NCBI GenBank assembly: GCA_914767715.1
Contig: OU612065.1
Location: forward strand, 18,910,001-18,974,000
Origin: Membranipora membranacea
Lineage: Eukaryota; Bryozoa; Gymnolaemata; Cheilostomatida; Membraniporidae
Direction: 5' to 3'
DNA: 64,000 nucleotides
Positions 12,901 through 25,430 of this stretch are shown here, in pieces. The translations under genes were made by a program, and so were the position numbers. The notes under the pieces are model-generated. The model saw only the letters and a program-made list of their open reading frames with translations, did not search any database and was not told the DNA's origin. Positions within the stretch are counted from its first letter, which is position 1. Each line of letters starts with the position of its first letter.

Positions 12901-15360
12901 GAGGGTTGAAATTAATTCCTGCGAACCTAGAGCAGAAGGGCCATTCAGCAACCCGTTGCACATTTCCCACAGTCAGATATCGCTAGTTGAAAAACCCCTC
13001 TATATGCCTAGATGTTTGTTCAATCAATCTTTACCACAAACTGGAGTTGCTGGGTGTCGTTTGAACAATGCTTCAGATTGACAAGATGCACGCTTACGAT
13101 ATAAGCTTTTCTTCTGGCAGGACAATATTCCTTGCAAAGCTGCTAAGAGAATGATGCACCTGACTCGTCCCTGCAGCCCCTTACTACCTAAACTGAACAT
13201 AAATTCCTGTAAAATCATTAAAAAAAGTTGGTTTGTAGTAGTAAAAAACGAAAAAACATAAAGATAACTATGATAATAAATCATTTCAAATCACCTTCAT
13301 TTGGGACCATGGCAAAAAAGCCCCAAGCCAGCAGTATGAAAGTTCCTTCACAACCATAACTCAAAATTAAGTCTTGTTTGTTGATGGCGTGATGACATGA
13401 GGCGTTATGCACATCATCAATGGCTGCTGAAAGATACTCCATAATTTGCATAATTTTATATGAACAAGAGCGTTTTTGACAGAGGTTTTCATCATGTCCA
13501 TCATCAAATAGAGAAACAATTTCTCGATACATTTAAAAAAATACTTGACTAGGGCTATAGATTAACTTTGCTCATTAAGTTAACATAATGGACGCAATTC
13601 TTCCATTTTAGGAGCAACAGAAACATAGATCATGCCTCAGATGCTTACCAAAGCCCATAGCTGACGTTCTTGGGATGATGATTGACACTGAAATCCTGAG
13701 AAATCGTGGAATGGTCTTGTTATATTCGGCCAATGTGTTTAGCATGATGGGATTCTATGTACCCATCATATTCATGGCTGACAGGGCAGCAAGACTCGGA
13801 GTCAGCAAGAGTAACGCCGCACTTCTCCTATCAATTTTTGGTGAGCGATCAGTCTTTCAATAGAAGAAAATGAGCTGAATTTAATGGACTGCCACTACAA
13901 TTGTGGAGATTTTAGCAATCTATTAAAGTTAAAGGGCCCTAACTTCAACACTCTCCTTGTACTAGTATCTCAAACCTTTAATTTTTACCTGCTATTTAAA
14001 CCCAATGGGCAGCATATCATCCCAGCTAAACCTTTGTACTCAACAGTATTCAAAATTTTTTGAAACCTCAAACTGTGAGAGTGAACCTTAGTATAGCCGA
14101 TGTTTAGCTCTGATTATTGGTTGCCTTGGCGTGACCCCTACCCGACAATTCAGAGTCAATACGTTGGCACATTGGTCATATCCAACTTTGGGGGTCATGT
14201 GAATGATGATTGATACTTTACAGGTATAAGTCACACAGTTGGAAAACTATTAGCAGGACTAATATCTTTTCTACCAATACTATCTCCTACCTTGGTCAGC
14301 GGTGCTTCTATTACTGCTGCTGCCCTGCCTGTTCTATTGATTACCTACTGCAACACCTATATGTCTATGATTATAAACATGGCTGTATACGGCCTACTGA
14401 GTGGTGAGTGAATCGTCCATATTTAAATAGATGGAACAAGTTTATACCAAGTTTTTTTCTAAAACAACAACTTCCAAAGTGACTCTTTGATAGCATTGAT
14501 GGTTGGCCCAAAAATATAAGAATTTATAGCCATCACATAGGCTTTGCAAATTTTTATTGCCCAAAAAAGAAACATTGCATATGCACATGCAGGTGTTGAG
14601 GGTCTGAATAGGGCAAAAATACTACTTTTCTGTTACACCACTGTAGTTGCCCTATCACAAAGGCCCCTTTTTTGTTTGGCCTTTGTATGGAAACATATGT
14701 ACATTCATGATCACATTGATCCATTGTAGTCAATGTGTAAGGTCTGATCTGAATCAGAATCAACATATTGTCTACATAAATTTTACTTCTCGTTACAGCA
14801 CCCTGCTTTTCGCTAACTACCCAAATGATAGTAGAACAGGTCGGATTAGAAAAGTTAACTAATGGAATTGGGCTAATGTATCTTGTAAGAGGAATATCAA
14901 ATAGCTTCGGCCCACCACTAGAAGGTAATACCTATTGATATTGATTTGCTAGTTGTTGAATATTCATGTTTATTCCTTGTGACAGAAAAAAAAGAAATAG
15001 TTGCTCTTAGACTGTTCTAAAGAACACAAAAGTTCATGGTGGGAAATATTTGAAGCTTCTAGGAATTGTCCTTTTGCGATGAGTAATTTAAAAAACCAGA
15101 AGCGAAGACCATGCTTTATAGTATCAAATGGTCACCTATCATATGTGTGATGACAACATGGTTTGTTTGGCATTCACTGGATAAACTAAATAGTTATGGC
15201 CGATGAAGTTTCCTAAATCTGTGATAAAAATAAATTTAATTCATTTCCAGGTATGCTGTTTGATGTATCAGGGAACTATGATGCCACATTTTATATGGGT
15301 GGAGCTTGTATACTTTTATGTGGATTGCTTCATCTATCAATACTACTAAAGTGTTCTTGA
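9997..15360 (+). CDS. MCT-B: SLC16-like carrier, 10 coding exons, 531 aa
   Basis: Exons: 9997-10045, 10957-11181, 11464-11607, 11737-11919, 12356-12485, 12652-12871, 13612-13840, 14224-14403, 14799-14924, 15251-15360. Total 1596 nt; the phases are the same as in MCT-A. The start was chosen because the 16-residue first exon (MSSKRDSNDSQ...) matches exon 1 of MCT-C. The TM1 signature PPDGGWGW is at 32-39, preceded by seven Glu (21-27) encoded by a GAG run. The TM5 signature is YYFDKKRALATG. The TM6-TM7 loop spans about 215-345; its PMYRKD is followed directly by SGSV, so the IFY of its paralogues is missing. In TM8 (ISHTVGK) the near-universal Arg is Lys401, and His397 replaces the MCT1 Asp. 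Exon 6 has a TAGCAG double acceptor (alternative 1-residue difference). Close duplicate of MCT-C; the substrate is unknown. Confidence 0.92.
10087..10415. mobile_element. Small inverted-repeat element with AT-rich core in MCT-B intron 1
   Basis: CATGGGCGTATATT near 10097 is matched by its reverse complement near 10395-10408; the inner CCCACCACTCAC is also mirrored imperfectly. TCTGGGC occurs directly on both sides (10087-10093 and 10409-10415), a possible 7-bp target duplication. The core (10300-10355) is almost pure A/T. No ORF of note; superfamily not assigned. Confidence 0.6.
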
Positions 15361-17075
15361 GGAGGCCACAAGTAATTAAAGGGTCTGGAGGGAAACCATC
15401 AAAAAATGGTACACTTTGTCACTGCTATAATATATCTATATGCATATCATGCATGGGGAAGATTGCTGGATTTTATGTTCTATACACAATATTCTTTGAT
15501 AATGTTCATTGCTGACCATGCTGCTAGTTCTGAAGTCAGTATAAGTTACACTTCATGTTAATCCTCTAAGTCATGGGTAAGTTTCTACCCACTTTTTTTT
15601 ATAAATTTTTAACTTGGCATATTTTCTTATTACAATGTTATTTATTACATCTTGATATAGATGTTCTATTTTCCAATTTTCAGTTACTTTTTGACAATTT
15701 AATCACTCTTTTTCCATTTCATTGTTCAGACCAACGGAATAAAAAATTTGTTTAGCCTTCTCTCAAATTTACGCTGTTTCACCTGAAAATATAACTTTTC
15801 AGAGCAATCATGTCCACATACCTAAAAAGAAGACAACTACTTTAAATTTGGGTCATTTAACGTCAATCCACCACAGTGAAAGAAATACTTGTGTGATCAC
15901 AGAATTACTGAAATCATTATGGATATGTTTACCTTCTCCAAGGAGTTCAAAGTTTTAAGTCCTTGCCCTGTCTGCTTAACCAGACACACATGTGCCAGGC
16001 CAACATACCATCTACTGAACTGAATGTTACTGCTGGTCATTTTGCTTAGGATATGGCCGGGTAGAATCGAATTTTTTTTACTGTCAAAAAATTATTTAGA
16101 TTGAATTAGACTGTATATTCAGGATAAATCTGAAACAGGTCTTCATTTTGTTTTACTTGTAGTGACAATGCATTGCCAGCATTAAAAAACTCAAGTCTGT
16201 TTGGTTGCGCTTATTGAATCAATTAGTGGGTGACGGTGTTGTGACTACTGAAAGTGATTGATTTGATAAGTATTTTTAGTTAAGACCACATTGCAATAAC
16301 ATGCTATACTTGACCGAAACACAGCAGCAGAGACAGGAGGGCAATGGCCAGTGCTTCACATTGACAATTGTTGCGGCTATTCTTGCTAAACTCCATCACT
16401 GTTCAAATATGAGCTGTTGTTCCACACATTGATTTGTTTCAATATTTTGGAAATTCGCTGTTCTTCAGATTACTATCTTCTGTTGGTGTATTTCATCAAT
16501 CGGTGAATGTGAGTTGACATATCCATTACACTCTAGAGAAGACCCCATGGACAAATACTTTCATACATAGGCCATTTGTGTTCAAGGGATTGGATATGTT
16601 TTTTGGATTTGATTGTAAAATGATTCGACATAAATGTCATTCTTTCTGTTTGAATCAGACTTTGAGCAGTTGAGTTAATGTTCACACTTACATTGCGTGG
16701 TAATCTCCCCAAATTCAAAGTTGTCATTCACAAAAACATCAAGATTGTCTACTCATCCTTTTATCATCTCATCAGGCACGAACCATACAAAATCTAAGTT
16801 CTTTGTGATTCGAGTTGACATTTTTATGAGAAAATACAAAAGAAATTTAAAACTTCTATTTACACATTGGGATGAGCCTCCCATTTTCTAAACTTTGTTT
16901 GATGCTGAGAGTTTCCTGTATGCAGGAGTTCAGTGATTTGTTTGTGACCCATCCCATTAAAAACACGGCGTCTTATTCTGGTCACACGAACATCCAGCTC
17001 AAGATATTTGCGCAAGTGATTAAGATTTTGTTCGGCATTCATGTTATAGCACAGTTTACAATCAGAGGCTCCAAG
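15361..17075. other. Spacer MCT-B to MCT-C: 3' UTR of B and duplicated promoter block of C
   Basis: No coding exon recognised. The first roughly 400 bp are the likely 3' UTR of MCT-B. From about 15808 onward the DNA is the duplicate of 8505-9996 upstream of MCT-B, at an offset of about 7.0-7.3 kb. The 5' UTR and promoter of MCT-C should lie near the 3' end of this spacer. Confidence 0.7.
15738..15743 (+). terminator. Candidate polyadenylation signal of MCT-B
   Basis: AATAAA hexamer 378 nt after the MCT-B stop, before the duplicated block begins. Sequence motif only. Confidence 0.4.
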
Positions 17076-20000
17076 ATGACTAGTCAAAGGGATAGCAATG
17101 ACAACCAGAAATCATCTGATCAAGGTAATGGCATTTTTTCAGACAGTAAACAGCTATTGCTTAATTTTTGTGATGGTCAGTACATCGCCTCTCAGCTTCA
17201 GAGCTCATGCTAAATCCGACAACATTAGTTCTACTGTATTTCGGTACCAGTTTACATGATGGCTCCAAAGCACAGTTTCACATAACATACAAATTTAACT
17301 ATCTATTGTACAGAAATCACAGTTTCCATCTATGAAATATTGCTACAATGTAGTAGAACACATGGTAAGAATATAATATCATATATTATACTATGATATT
17401 TTTCCAGATGAATACGAGGAGGAAGAGTACATGCTTAGTCCACCAGATGGAGGATGGGGATGGGTAGTGTGTATTGCCTCTTTGGTTAACTCCTTTCTAG
17501 TAGATGGCACTGTCAACTGTTTCGGCGTATTTCTCCCAGAATATATGGACCATTTCAATACATCAGTGGGTTATACTACATTAGCCAATGGTCTGCAAGG
17601 TGCAGTCTATCCAATGATCGGTGAGTTGTTTTACCATTACTTGTCACAATGTCACAGATTAGCTGGTATCCAAATTGCATCAACATTGCCATCACTCCCC
17701 GTGTCCCTCCTTCCCCACGCTCAATATATATCGAAATTGTATCAAAATCAAATGAAATTGTACCAAAATTGTATTAAAATGTTATCAAAACTGTATCAAA
17801 ATCGTAAAAAAATTGTATCGAAATTGTATCAAAACCGTATCAAAATTGTATCAACATTGTACCAAAATTGTATCGAACTCGTATCAGCATAGCAGACCTG
17901 GGTCCAAGTCATGGTAAGTCAAGTCATCTTCAAGTCAAGTCAAGTCAAAGTCACGACTTGACTTGACTTAACAAAATTATGACTTGACTTGACTTGATGT
18001 CGAAAACAAATAGACAACACTTGACTTAACGAAAAATTGACTTTGACTTGACTTGACTTGGGAGTTGTCCTGACTTTGGTCAAGTCAACATAAGTCAATG
18101 TGTGAAATTTTATAACATAATGTAGAAAGAGATATAGGAAGGATAATCATAACTGAGATCCCCAACTCTGAAACCCCAACTCTGAACCCCCAATTCTGAA
18201 ACCCCAACTCTGAAACCCCAACTCTGAAACCCCAACTCCAAAACTAGTAGCCACTGCCATCAACAAACCTCTCATGACCTTAGAGACATTACAAACAGGC
18301 AGATGCAAAAACCTTTTCAGAGAGAACGTTTTATCCGTCCTTAACAAATAGTGATCAATCTTAGTCTGTGTTTATTTATTTATCCTCCACCAGCTCATCT
18401 TTTTACAGCATGAAACATTTCATTTGTCATCATTGACACAATAAAGGTACATATATACAATGAAGTAACAATGCTGAATTGCGTACACACCCATACCTTC
18501 TTTCGTTTGTGGGGAGGGGAGCAAATCCCGATTAGTAGAGCAACTCCTGAGGACCTAACTAACTCCTCCACGATTTGGAGTCACCCGGGATTGAAATAAA
18601 TTCCGAGTTGATTTTCACGGTTAATGAGCGTGACTTTGCCATGACTTGTAAGTCACCCATCTTTGACTTGACTTGACTTACAAAAATCATGACTTGACTT
18701 GACTTGATGGCGAAAAAATAGACACCAATTGACTTGACTTGACTTGGTGTAAATGTGACTTGACTTGACTTAGCATCGACAATGACTTGACTTGACTTGA
18801 CTTGCGATGACTTGGATCCAGGTCTGCAGCATAGTATCAAAATTGTCTCAAAGTTGTATCAGAATTGTATCAAAAACGTATCAAATTGTATCAAAATTGT
18901 ATCAAAATTGTGTCGACATTCTATCAAAATTGTACCAAAATTGAATTAAGATCATAAAAAAAGTTTAACTCATGCTGCTCCTCAACCCTCCTCTACCTGA
19001 CGGTTTCATTGTATGTGATTCCATCACAATGTGATACATATATTGCAGGCCCTATTGTTGGTGCCATGGTAAACAGATTTGGCTGCCGACCTGTGGGGAT
19101 CACTGGCTCTCTAATAGCCTCATTCGCATATGTGACAAGTGCATTCTCACCGTCAATCATATGGTTCCATATCACTTACGGAATCATTGGAGGTATGCTC
19201 TCAGTCAATAGACACAAAAATGAGTAATAAGAAACTTGTGTAGTGTTAGAGAGTATAGCCTTATAAAAGTACATGGATAATCGAATTTATACGACATGCA
19301 AATCATTTATTGTAACAATGATGAATAAACTGAACTTCTCTAAGGTTTAGAATAGCAGGAAGTAGCTGATTAGCCTATTCATGAGAATGCAAGGCTCTGA
19401 TTCAATCCCTCAAATCAAAAACAAGCTTGTTCTCTCTGGTTTGGAGGAAATATATTGCAAAATTTATAGGTATTGAGATGATAATATAATCCTCACCAAC
19501 CAAAATGATTCTTATTCAAGTTGATCACTGTCAAATTTGTTCCCAATTTCAGGTTTGGGTCTTGGCATTCTGTATTTGCCTACATTGATCAGTGTTGGAT
19601 ATTATTTCGATAAAAAGAGAGCTTTAGCCACTGGGTTGGCTACATGTGGAAGTGGTATCGGTACACTGGTGATGGCACCATTCGCAAGATTTCTCCTGGA
19701 GCAGTTTGGCTGGGAAGGTGCACATTTTATTCTTGGTGAGAAAAAATCTTCGAATATGTAACATCTGTGATCTGGTTAATGTGGGTGAATCATATCTATT
19801 AGCCCTCAGACAAGCAAGTGTTGGAGGTTCTGAGTGTGCTAATTGAGGCGAATTTCCTTCTTTAGTATTTATGTCATTACATTAATTGCAACCATTTGGA
19901 GTCCAGTTGAGATATCTCTCTTGATAGGATTTTACTATTTTCTTACTCACCAAACCAGATAGTTCTCTGTTCATGACATATATAATCGGTTTTGAAAAAT

Positions 20001-23000
20001 AAGGGTCTTACAATCTAATTGTGATTGTGCCAACCTGATGCAAGCTTTTTTCTTCTACAACTGACTCCTTTTTACAGCGGGTGCCATGCTGCAAGGCTGT
20101 GTCTTTTCCGCACTGATGCGGCCTCTTTCTAGAAAACGAAAAGTCGTTATGGAAAGCGAAGAATCTGATTCAGAAATAACAGATGAAATTAGTGCTTATA
20201 AAAATCACAACAGGTAACTTTTTCTTAGATAACATGGCTTTTTATAATTTCTGCAATTTTGGTTCACCGATTTGGTTTGGAAACCAAAATGCATTTTTAG
20301 AACAAAATATAATTGAAACCCTCCAATAATCTATATGTGGTAGACCTTTAAGATGCTCAGCAACTTTTTTTTCGCTATTATTGGACACCAAACTGCATTT
20401 GTGCTTTCCAAGTGTCAGAGAAAGATTGAAGCTCTTCATCAAGGACCGTGCAAATAATGTAACTGTTTTTAATGCTCTATAGCAAGTTTGTACGTTCAAG
20501 TGAAAACTTGAGGCAAAACCGTCGCGCTGCTGATCAGAGATTGCATGCAAGTGAAATAATAGGCCTAAAGACAGCAAAGCACTTGGATGCCGATACCAGA
20601 ACACGTGGACCTATGTACAGAAAGGATATATTCTACAGTGGATCCGTCGTTAATCTACAAAGGGGAATAAAGCTCAGTGACACAGCTACCAGTAGTCTTG
20701 TGTCTATTCCGTCAACGGTGAGTGTTGTCGCCCCATTGAAAACTTTTCAGAGTAGGTTTAAATAGAATTCCAGTTAGAATTGAATTCCTCACAGACCTAG
20801 GGAGGGGATGAACTTTAGATCACCCGGTGCACAGTTCGCACAAGACATAACAACATACACTCACCAGTCATTGCTAGCTAAGAAACCAACTCGGACTGGT
20901 TCATTAATTCATTTCCACAGCTTGACTCTATTTCTAGAGGTTTGTTTGATCAACTAGGGTGTCCTTACACATGCTGTTACAGTTGGAATAAAGTGTCAAG
21001 TTCTCAAGATTTGCAGTGTTACCTTTTCACACAAACATGCTTATCTGGTTCAAACTTATCTCCTGGCATGTCGATAAATAATGCGCAAAACAAATTAATA
21101 TTTTAATGCAAGAAAATTTCTATTATGATTCATTCAAGCCTCCCATTACTTTGCTTTATGACTTGGTAAATTCGTTTAAAAAAAGATGAAAAAATTAATA
21201 AGACTAAATAAATATGATGATAAATAATTTAATTTACAGTTTGGCAGAATATTTTGCTCAAATGCAACCCAACCCCAGCTGAATAAATGTACATTCACAA
21301 TCATAACTCGAAAATTTCATTTCTATTTGTTCATGACGTGATGTGATGACTTGGCGTCATGAGGCGTTAAGCCATGCCACCAACAGCTCCTGAAAATACT
21401 CCTACCTAGAGGATCTTCCTGAGCAGTCCTAGCCAGCTAATCAATGCAGCTGACCTGTCATCATACTTCTGGAAAACAGCCTTTTTGACAGATATAGGCC
21501 TACTAATAATATCATTCCTAAACTACTATGTCTTTACAATTTGCTCGTGAAGTTAACATCAACAACATAATTCTTTTAGGAGCAACAGAAACATAGATCA
21601 TGCCTCAGATGCTTACCAAAGCCCATAGCTGACGTTCTCAGTATGATGATCGACACTGAAATCTTGAGAAATCCTGGAATGGTGTTGTTGTATTTGGCCA
21701 ATGTGTTTGGTATGATGGGATTCTACGTTCCAATCATATTTGTGGCTGATAGGGCAGTAGGACTCGGAGTTAGCAAGAACAATGCTGCACTTCTCCTTTC
21801 CATTTTTGGTGAGCAATCACAGTCTGTGAATGTAAAATAATAGCCTGATTTGATAGACTGCCACTAGAATTGTTGATAGCTACAATAGCTTAATTTCAAT
21901 TACCTCCGAAAGTTAAAGGGCTCTCTAAAATCTTAATCCCAGCCTGCGAATAAACTGGCATCTCAATTTTTTTTCAGATAACTGGAATATAACCTCAATG
22001 AGCAGTTAAACATCTCAGCTACACCCTTTTTACCAACAGTTCTCAAAATGTTTGTGATAGGTTGGTCTTTATTACTCCTCATTCATACTGGAATATTGTG
22101 TGAATGATTCTTTACAATAGGTGTAAGTCACACAGTTGGACGGATATTAGCAGGACTGGTATCCTTTCTACCGAGACTATCTCCTACCTTGGTCAGCGGT
22201 GCTTCTATTACTGCTGCTGCGCTGCCTGTTCTACTAATGACCTACTGCAACACATATATATCAATGATTATAAACATGGCTGTGTATGGCCTGTTGAGTG
22301 GTGAGTTAATCATCTTCATTTGCTCCACCGTGGGCATGAGCATGATAAGCCGCGACCAGCCATTGGCATAGGTATTTTACTGTTTTATACGATGAATACA
22401 TGATATAGATGTATCATGTGCAAATGAAGTTTGCCACCATTTGTTCTTCTGATACAATTATCTAATCACATTGAATTTACACTGATATGTTTGATTTGTA
22501 GACAAGAATCAGTAATTTATAACCATCCCCATGTGTAGATTCAATGCTTAGTGAAGATTTTGTTGCTCAAAAAAGAATGATTACACATTTCTTAATTGGG
22601 GGCAGCAAGTGTTTGTAATGGGCAAAAATACTTATCAACGATGCAATTATTAATAGCTATTTTCTGTTTCATCAATTTTAAATACTGATATGTACGTTCA
22701 TGATCATTTGACTTGTTCCTTTTGTTACAGCACCATATATTACCCTTACTACCCAAATGATAGTAGAACAAGTTGGATTAGAAAAGTTAACTAATGGAAT
22801 CGGGCTGATGTATCTCGTCAGAGGAATATCAAACAGCTTCGGCCCACCACTAGAAGGTAATTCTAACTGATACTGATTTGCTTGTGTTTTTTTTTTAAAC
22901 TAGGTCTTATTTGGCCGCTCCATTAAACGGCCCCTTCAGAGAAGGTGGCTTGTGTGGGGTAGATAACATATACCCTTGCCCGCCGGCTACTCTTATGCTA

Positions 23001-23372
23001 CCGCCGGATACTTACTTGTAGGATGAATGGCTTGCCAGTGACAAATCAGAAATTATAGCTGGCGGCTAGAATCAAACCTGGATCATAAGATCACAAGCTC
23101 TTACCCTTAACCGTCAGACCACCCCTTACTTGTGGAACCTTTCTGCTATTTCCTCATAACATGAAAATAAATAATAGCATTTGGTATAGAACAGTAAAGT
23201 TTCATTTGGCTGTAAATTCAATGAATTTATTTAATTACCAGGTATGCTGTTTGACGTAACAGGGAACTATGATGCTACATTTTACATGGGCGGAGCTTGT
23301 GTACTGCTATGTGGATTTCTGCATCTATCGATACTTCTTAGATGTTCTCGAAGAAGCAAGGTTGTAAAATAA
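17076..23372 (+). CDS. MCT-C: SLC16-like carrier, 10 coding exons, 541 aa
   Basis: Exons: 17076-17124, 17408-17620, 19049-19192, 19553-19735, 20078-20213, 20483-20717, 21580-21808, 22121-22300, 22731-22856, 23242-23372. Total 1626 nt; the phases match MCT-A and MCT-B. The N-terminus MTSQRDSNDNQ parallels MCT-B. The TM1 signature PPDGGWGW is at 28-35, after a short acidic stretch (DEYEEEE). The TM5 signature YYFDKKRALATG is in exon 4. The TM6-TM7 loop (about 212-348) contains the full PMYRKDIFYSGSV. TM8 reads VSHTVGR with Arg404 and His400. The C-terminus ends in a basic tail (RCSRRSKVVK) that MCT-B lacks. Intron 2 was enlarged by a hAT-like element inside a TATCAAAAT repeat, and intron 9 carries a SINE-like unit. 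Predicted plasma-membrane carrier; the substrate is unknown. Confidence 0.93.
17722..17892 (+). repeat. Tandem TTGTATCAAAA-type repeat, left half
   Basis: Roughly a dozen imperfect 11-12-bp units of the form ATTGTATCAAAA in MCT-C intron 2. The array resumes at 18835, after the inserted hAT-like element, so the two halves were once one array. Confidence 0.85.
17893..18826. mobile_element. hAT-like non-autonomous DNA transposon (934 bp) with CAAGT-type arrays
   Basis: Terminal inverted repeats match at 19 of the first 20 bases (CAGACCTGGGTCCAAGTCAT on the left, the same with GATCC on the right). The element is flanked by the 8-bp direct repeat CAGCATAG (17885-17892 and 18827-18834). Eight-bp duplications and ends starting CAG fit the hAT superfamily. 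The subterminal regions are arrays of TCAAG (left, about 17905-18100) and ACTTG (right, about 18620-18815) in opposite orientation, so the whole element can fold back. The centre holds about six CCCCAACTCTGAAA units (18160-18238). No transposase is present. Confidence 0.85.
18835..18955 (+). repeat. Tandem TTGTATCAAAA-type repeat, right half
   Basis: Continuation of the repeat at 17722-17892, separated from it by the hAT-like insertion. The units are imperfect. Confidence 0.8.
22890..23128 (-). mobile_element. tRNA-derived SINE-like unit in MCT-C intron 9
   Basis: On the minus strand, TGGTCTGACGGTTAAGGG (A-box-like, 23105-23125 region) is followed about 40 nt later by CCAGGTTTGATTCTAG (B-box-like, 23066-23080). 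This is the spacing of a tRNA promoter. There is no complete cloverleaf, and the tail continues into unrelated sequence, so a SINE is likelier than a tRNA gene. The 3' boundary (low coordinate) is approximate. Confidence 0.5.
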
Positions 23373-25430
23373 GGACCTGGAGGGAAACGCATGAGAATTA
23401 GCAGGCTACACTATTCTCCTTTGCAGGAAACACTGTACTGTTATGTTTATTTTATCATAAAATGAGTGAGTGTAGTCTGAGCCTCCACCCCCTCCCCCCC
23501 CCCCCCCAGACTCTTGCCCTCGACCAAGAGAGTGAGTGTAACACAAAATCGGATCCAAAAGAATACTGTTTGTCATTGGATCGGTATGCCCATAATATAG
23601 ACAATGGCCTGTGTAGCCCATGACATGATTCGGTTCATCTATTATGATCTCTTTCTCTCAGAGTAGGGAAGCCACTAAATAACGAGCCCCCTCCCCCCTG
23701 CACAATATAACTGGCTTTAATGTAATATATTTCTAATCTCAATCCAGAAAATTATTGTAGAAATCAATTATGCCATATCAGTTTAAATCACAACTATCTA
23801 ATAATCAATTTATTTTATTAAACAACACAATAATTTTTTCCGTTTTCATTTTTTGCATGACATGGTACAAAAAGAAAGTTTTTGGTACAAAAAAGATTTT
23901 TTTCTGCTCTTTTAACACTCTCCTTGTCTTGGCAATCAGTCCCAAGACATGACAAATAAAGGTCAACTGAATAAGAAGTTGCTCTCCCTCAACCAGCTAA
24001 GGAAAACTACTGTTCAAAGCCAATGATAGGCTTTTATGTTATTCACACCGTTCCTGATATCCTGTCAGCATGACAGTATTGAAAGAAAAAAGTCTGCTCA
24101 AATTCCCCTCCCACCTCCCTTTCACTAACCTATGTCGTACATTGTTGAAATTCTAACAATTTCCTGGTGATGGTGTTCATTTGTTCGTAAATTCTGCACC
24201 AGATTAACAACATCTAATACCATGGCAAGTACCCTGTCTGCCAAACAACATATACAGTGGCGTTGATCGTCACTTTCGGTTACAAATGCGTGAAGCGCCC
24301 CATATTTTTTTCCCCTATAATATGTTACATTATAAGAAAGAAAAAAAATATTCTTGTAAATATAGTATTTTGTCCATGAAAGAGGTTACATATATAATAC
24401 ATTTTGGTGTGATCATCGCTAAAAAAGTAATATTCGATCTATAAGTCACGTCAAAAATCTACACAGCGATGGTCAAATTGAGGAATTGATATTCACCTGT
24501 CAACAATCAATATAAATGTTTTCATAGTTTATTGCGAAGTACCAAAATAAAATGATGAACTATTTAAGTTTTATATGACTATTCAATCAGGTTCAGATGC
24601 ACCTTGATTGCCATTCCGTATTTTTAGCAGAACAAAATTGATACGATTGAATTGGTACTGCTCTGTTATGCATAGATGTGGTTGTTATTAAAAATGTGAT
24701 AAAATACTGAATAAAAACTTTTGATGTGAATTGGACAAAATAAAGGGACCTGTATAACTTATTATTGGTATGGTCAGTAAAGTATAGTATAGAACTCATA
24801 TCGATCCGGCCTATTATGCAGAATTATGAATGACTACTTGCTCAGTGTATTTTTATGCGTCATCCCGTTGGTCCTTCTTATGCAAATAGAAAGATCAGAT
24901 AAGAGATAATTTACTTTGCTCATCATTAACTCATGCCAGGGAGGGTGGCTTCTAAGTTTCTAGTAGTTGTCCTATGCTTTTCAGTGAGTACACAACTTTT
25001 TATGAACTAGGGGCATAAATGATTAGTGCACAAAAAAATATGAGAAAAATGGCCAATCAAGTTTAATAAAATATTATAGGTAATTTGAGGTTAAATTGGC
25101 TCTAATTTTGGCACAAATGCTACATATTAAGTCAATATATAAGAATATTCATGATCGCTACCAATATGAAATATGTCTCAGCTATGCTCACAGCTTAATT
25201 TACTTGACCAGTTTTGCTGAGAAACCTAATCGTATAATTTGTGTTGTTGTCACTATTATTGTTTTGCGTTGTGGGGCGTCAGTTAGAGCTGCCAATAAAA
25301 ATACTGAAAAAAATATAGCTTGCCGTTTATGAGAAAAAGTCATACAAAAATATGTAATAAATAATCTCAATTTCATACGTGTGAGGATCATGGAAGACAA
25401 ATATTGCTGTAATTGTTTGTCCATTGATTA
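23373..25430. other. Convergent spacer between MCT-C and MCT-D
   Basis: Holds the 3' UTRs of both genes. It contains a 14-nt poly-C run at 23494-23507 and otherwise AT-rich unique sequence. No ORF here has family features or plausible splice partners. Confidence 0.6.
23955..23960 (+). terminator. Candidate polyadenylation signal of MCT-C
   Basis: AATAAA hexamer 583 nt after the MCT-C stop; the distance is long, so a nearer variant signal is possible. Confidence 0.35.

Noticed and set aside
12575-13081. 168-codon plus-strand ORF as a separate gene
   Set aside because: It contains MCT-B exon 6 (12652-12871) in frame; the flanks are intron read-through past a good GTGAGT donor.
17431-17892. 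Extended MCT-C exon 2 reading into a KLYQNRIKI-type repeat
   Set aside because: The frame passes a consensus GTGAGT donor at 17621 and then translates the TATCAAAAT array; the spliced frame continues correctly in exon 3.
18559-18840. 93-codon minus-strand ORF rich in SSQVK repeats
   Set aside because: A translation of the ACTTG array of the hAT-like element, not a protein gene.
23406-23621. Glycine-run ORF on the minus strand
   Set aside because: The glycines come from the poly-C run at 23494-23507 in the MCT-C 3' region.
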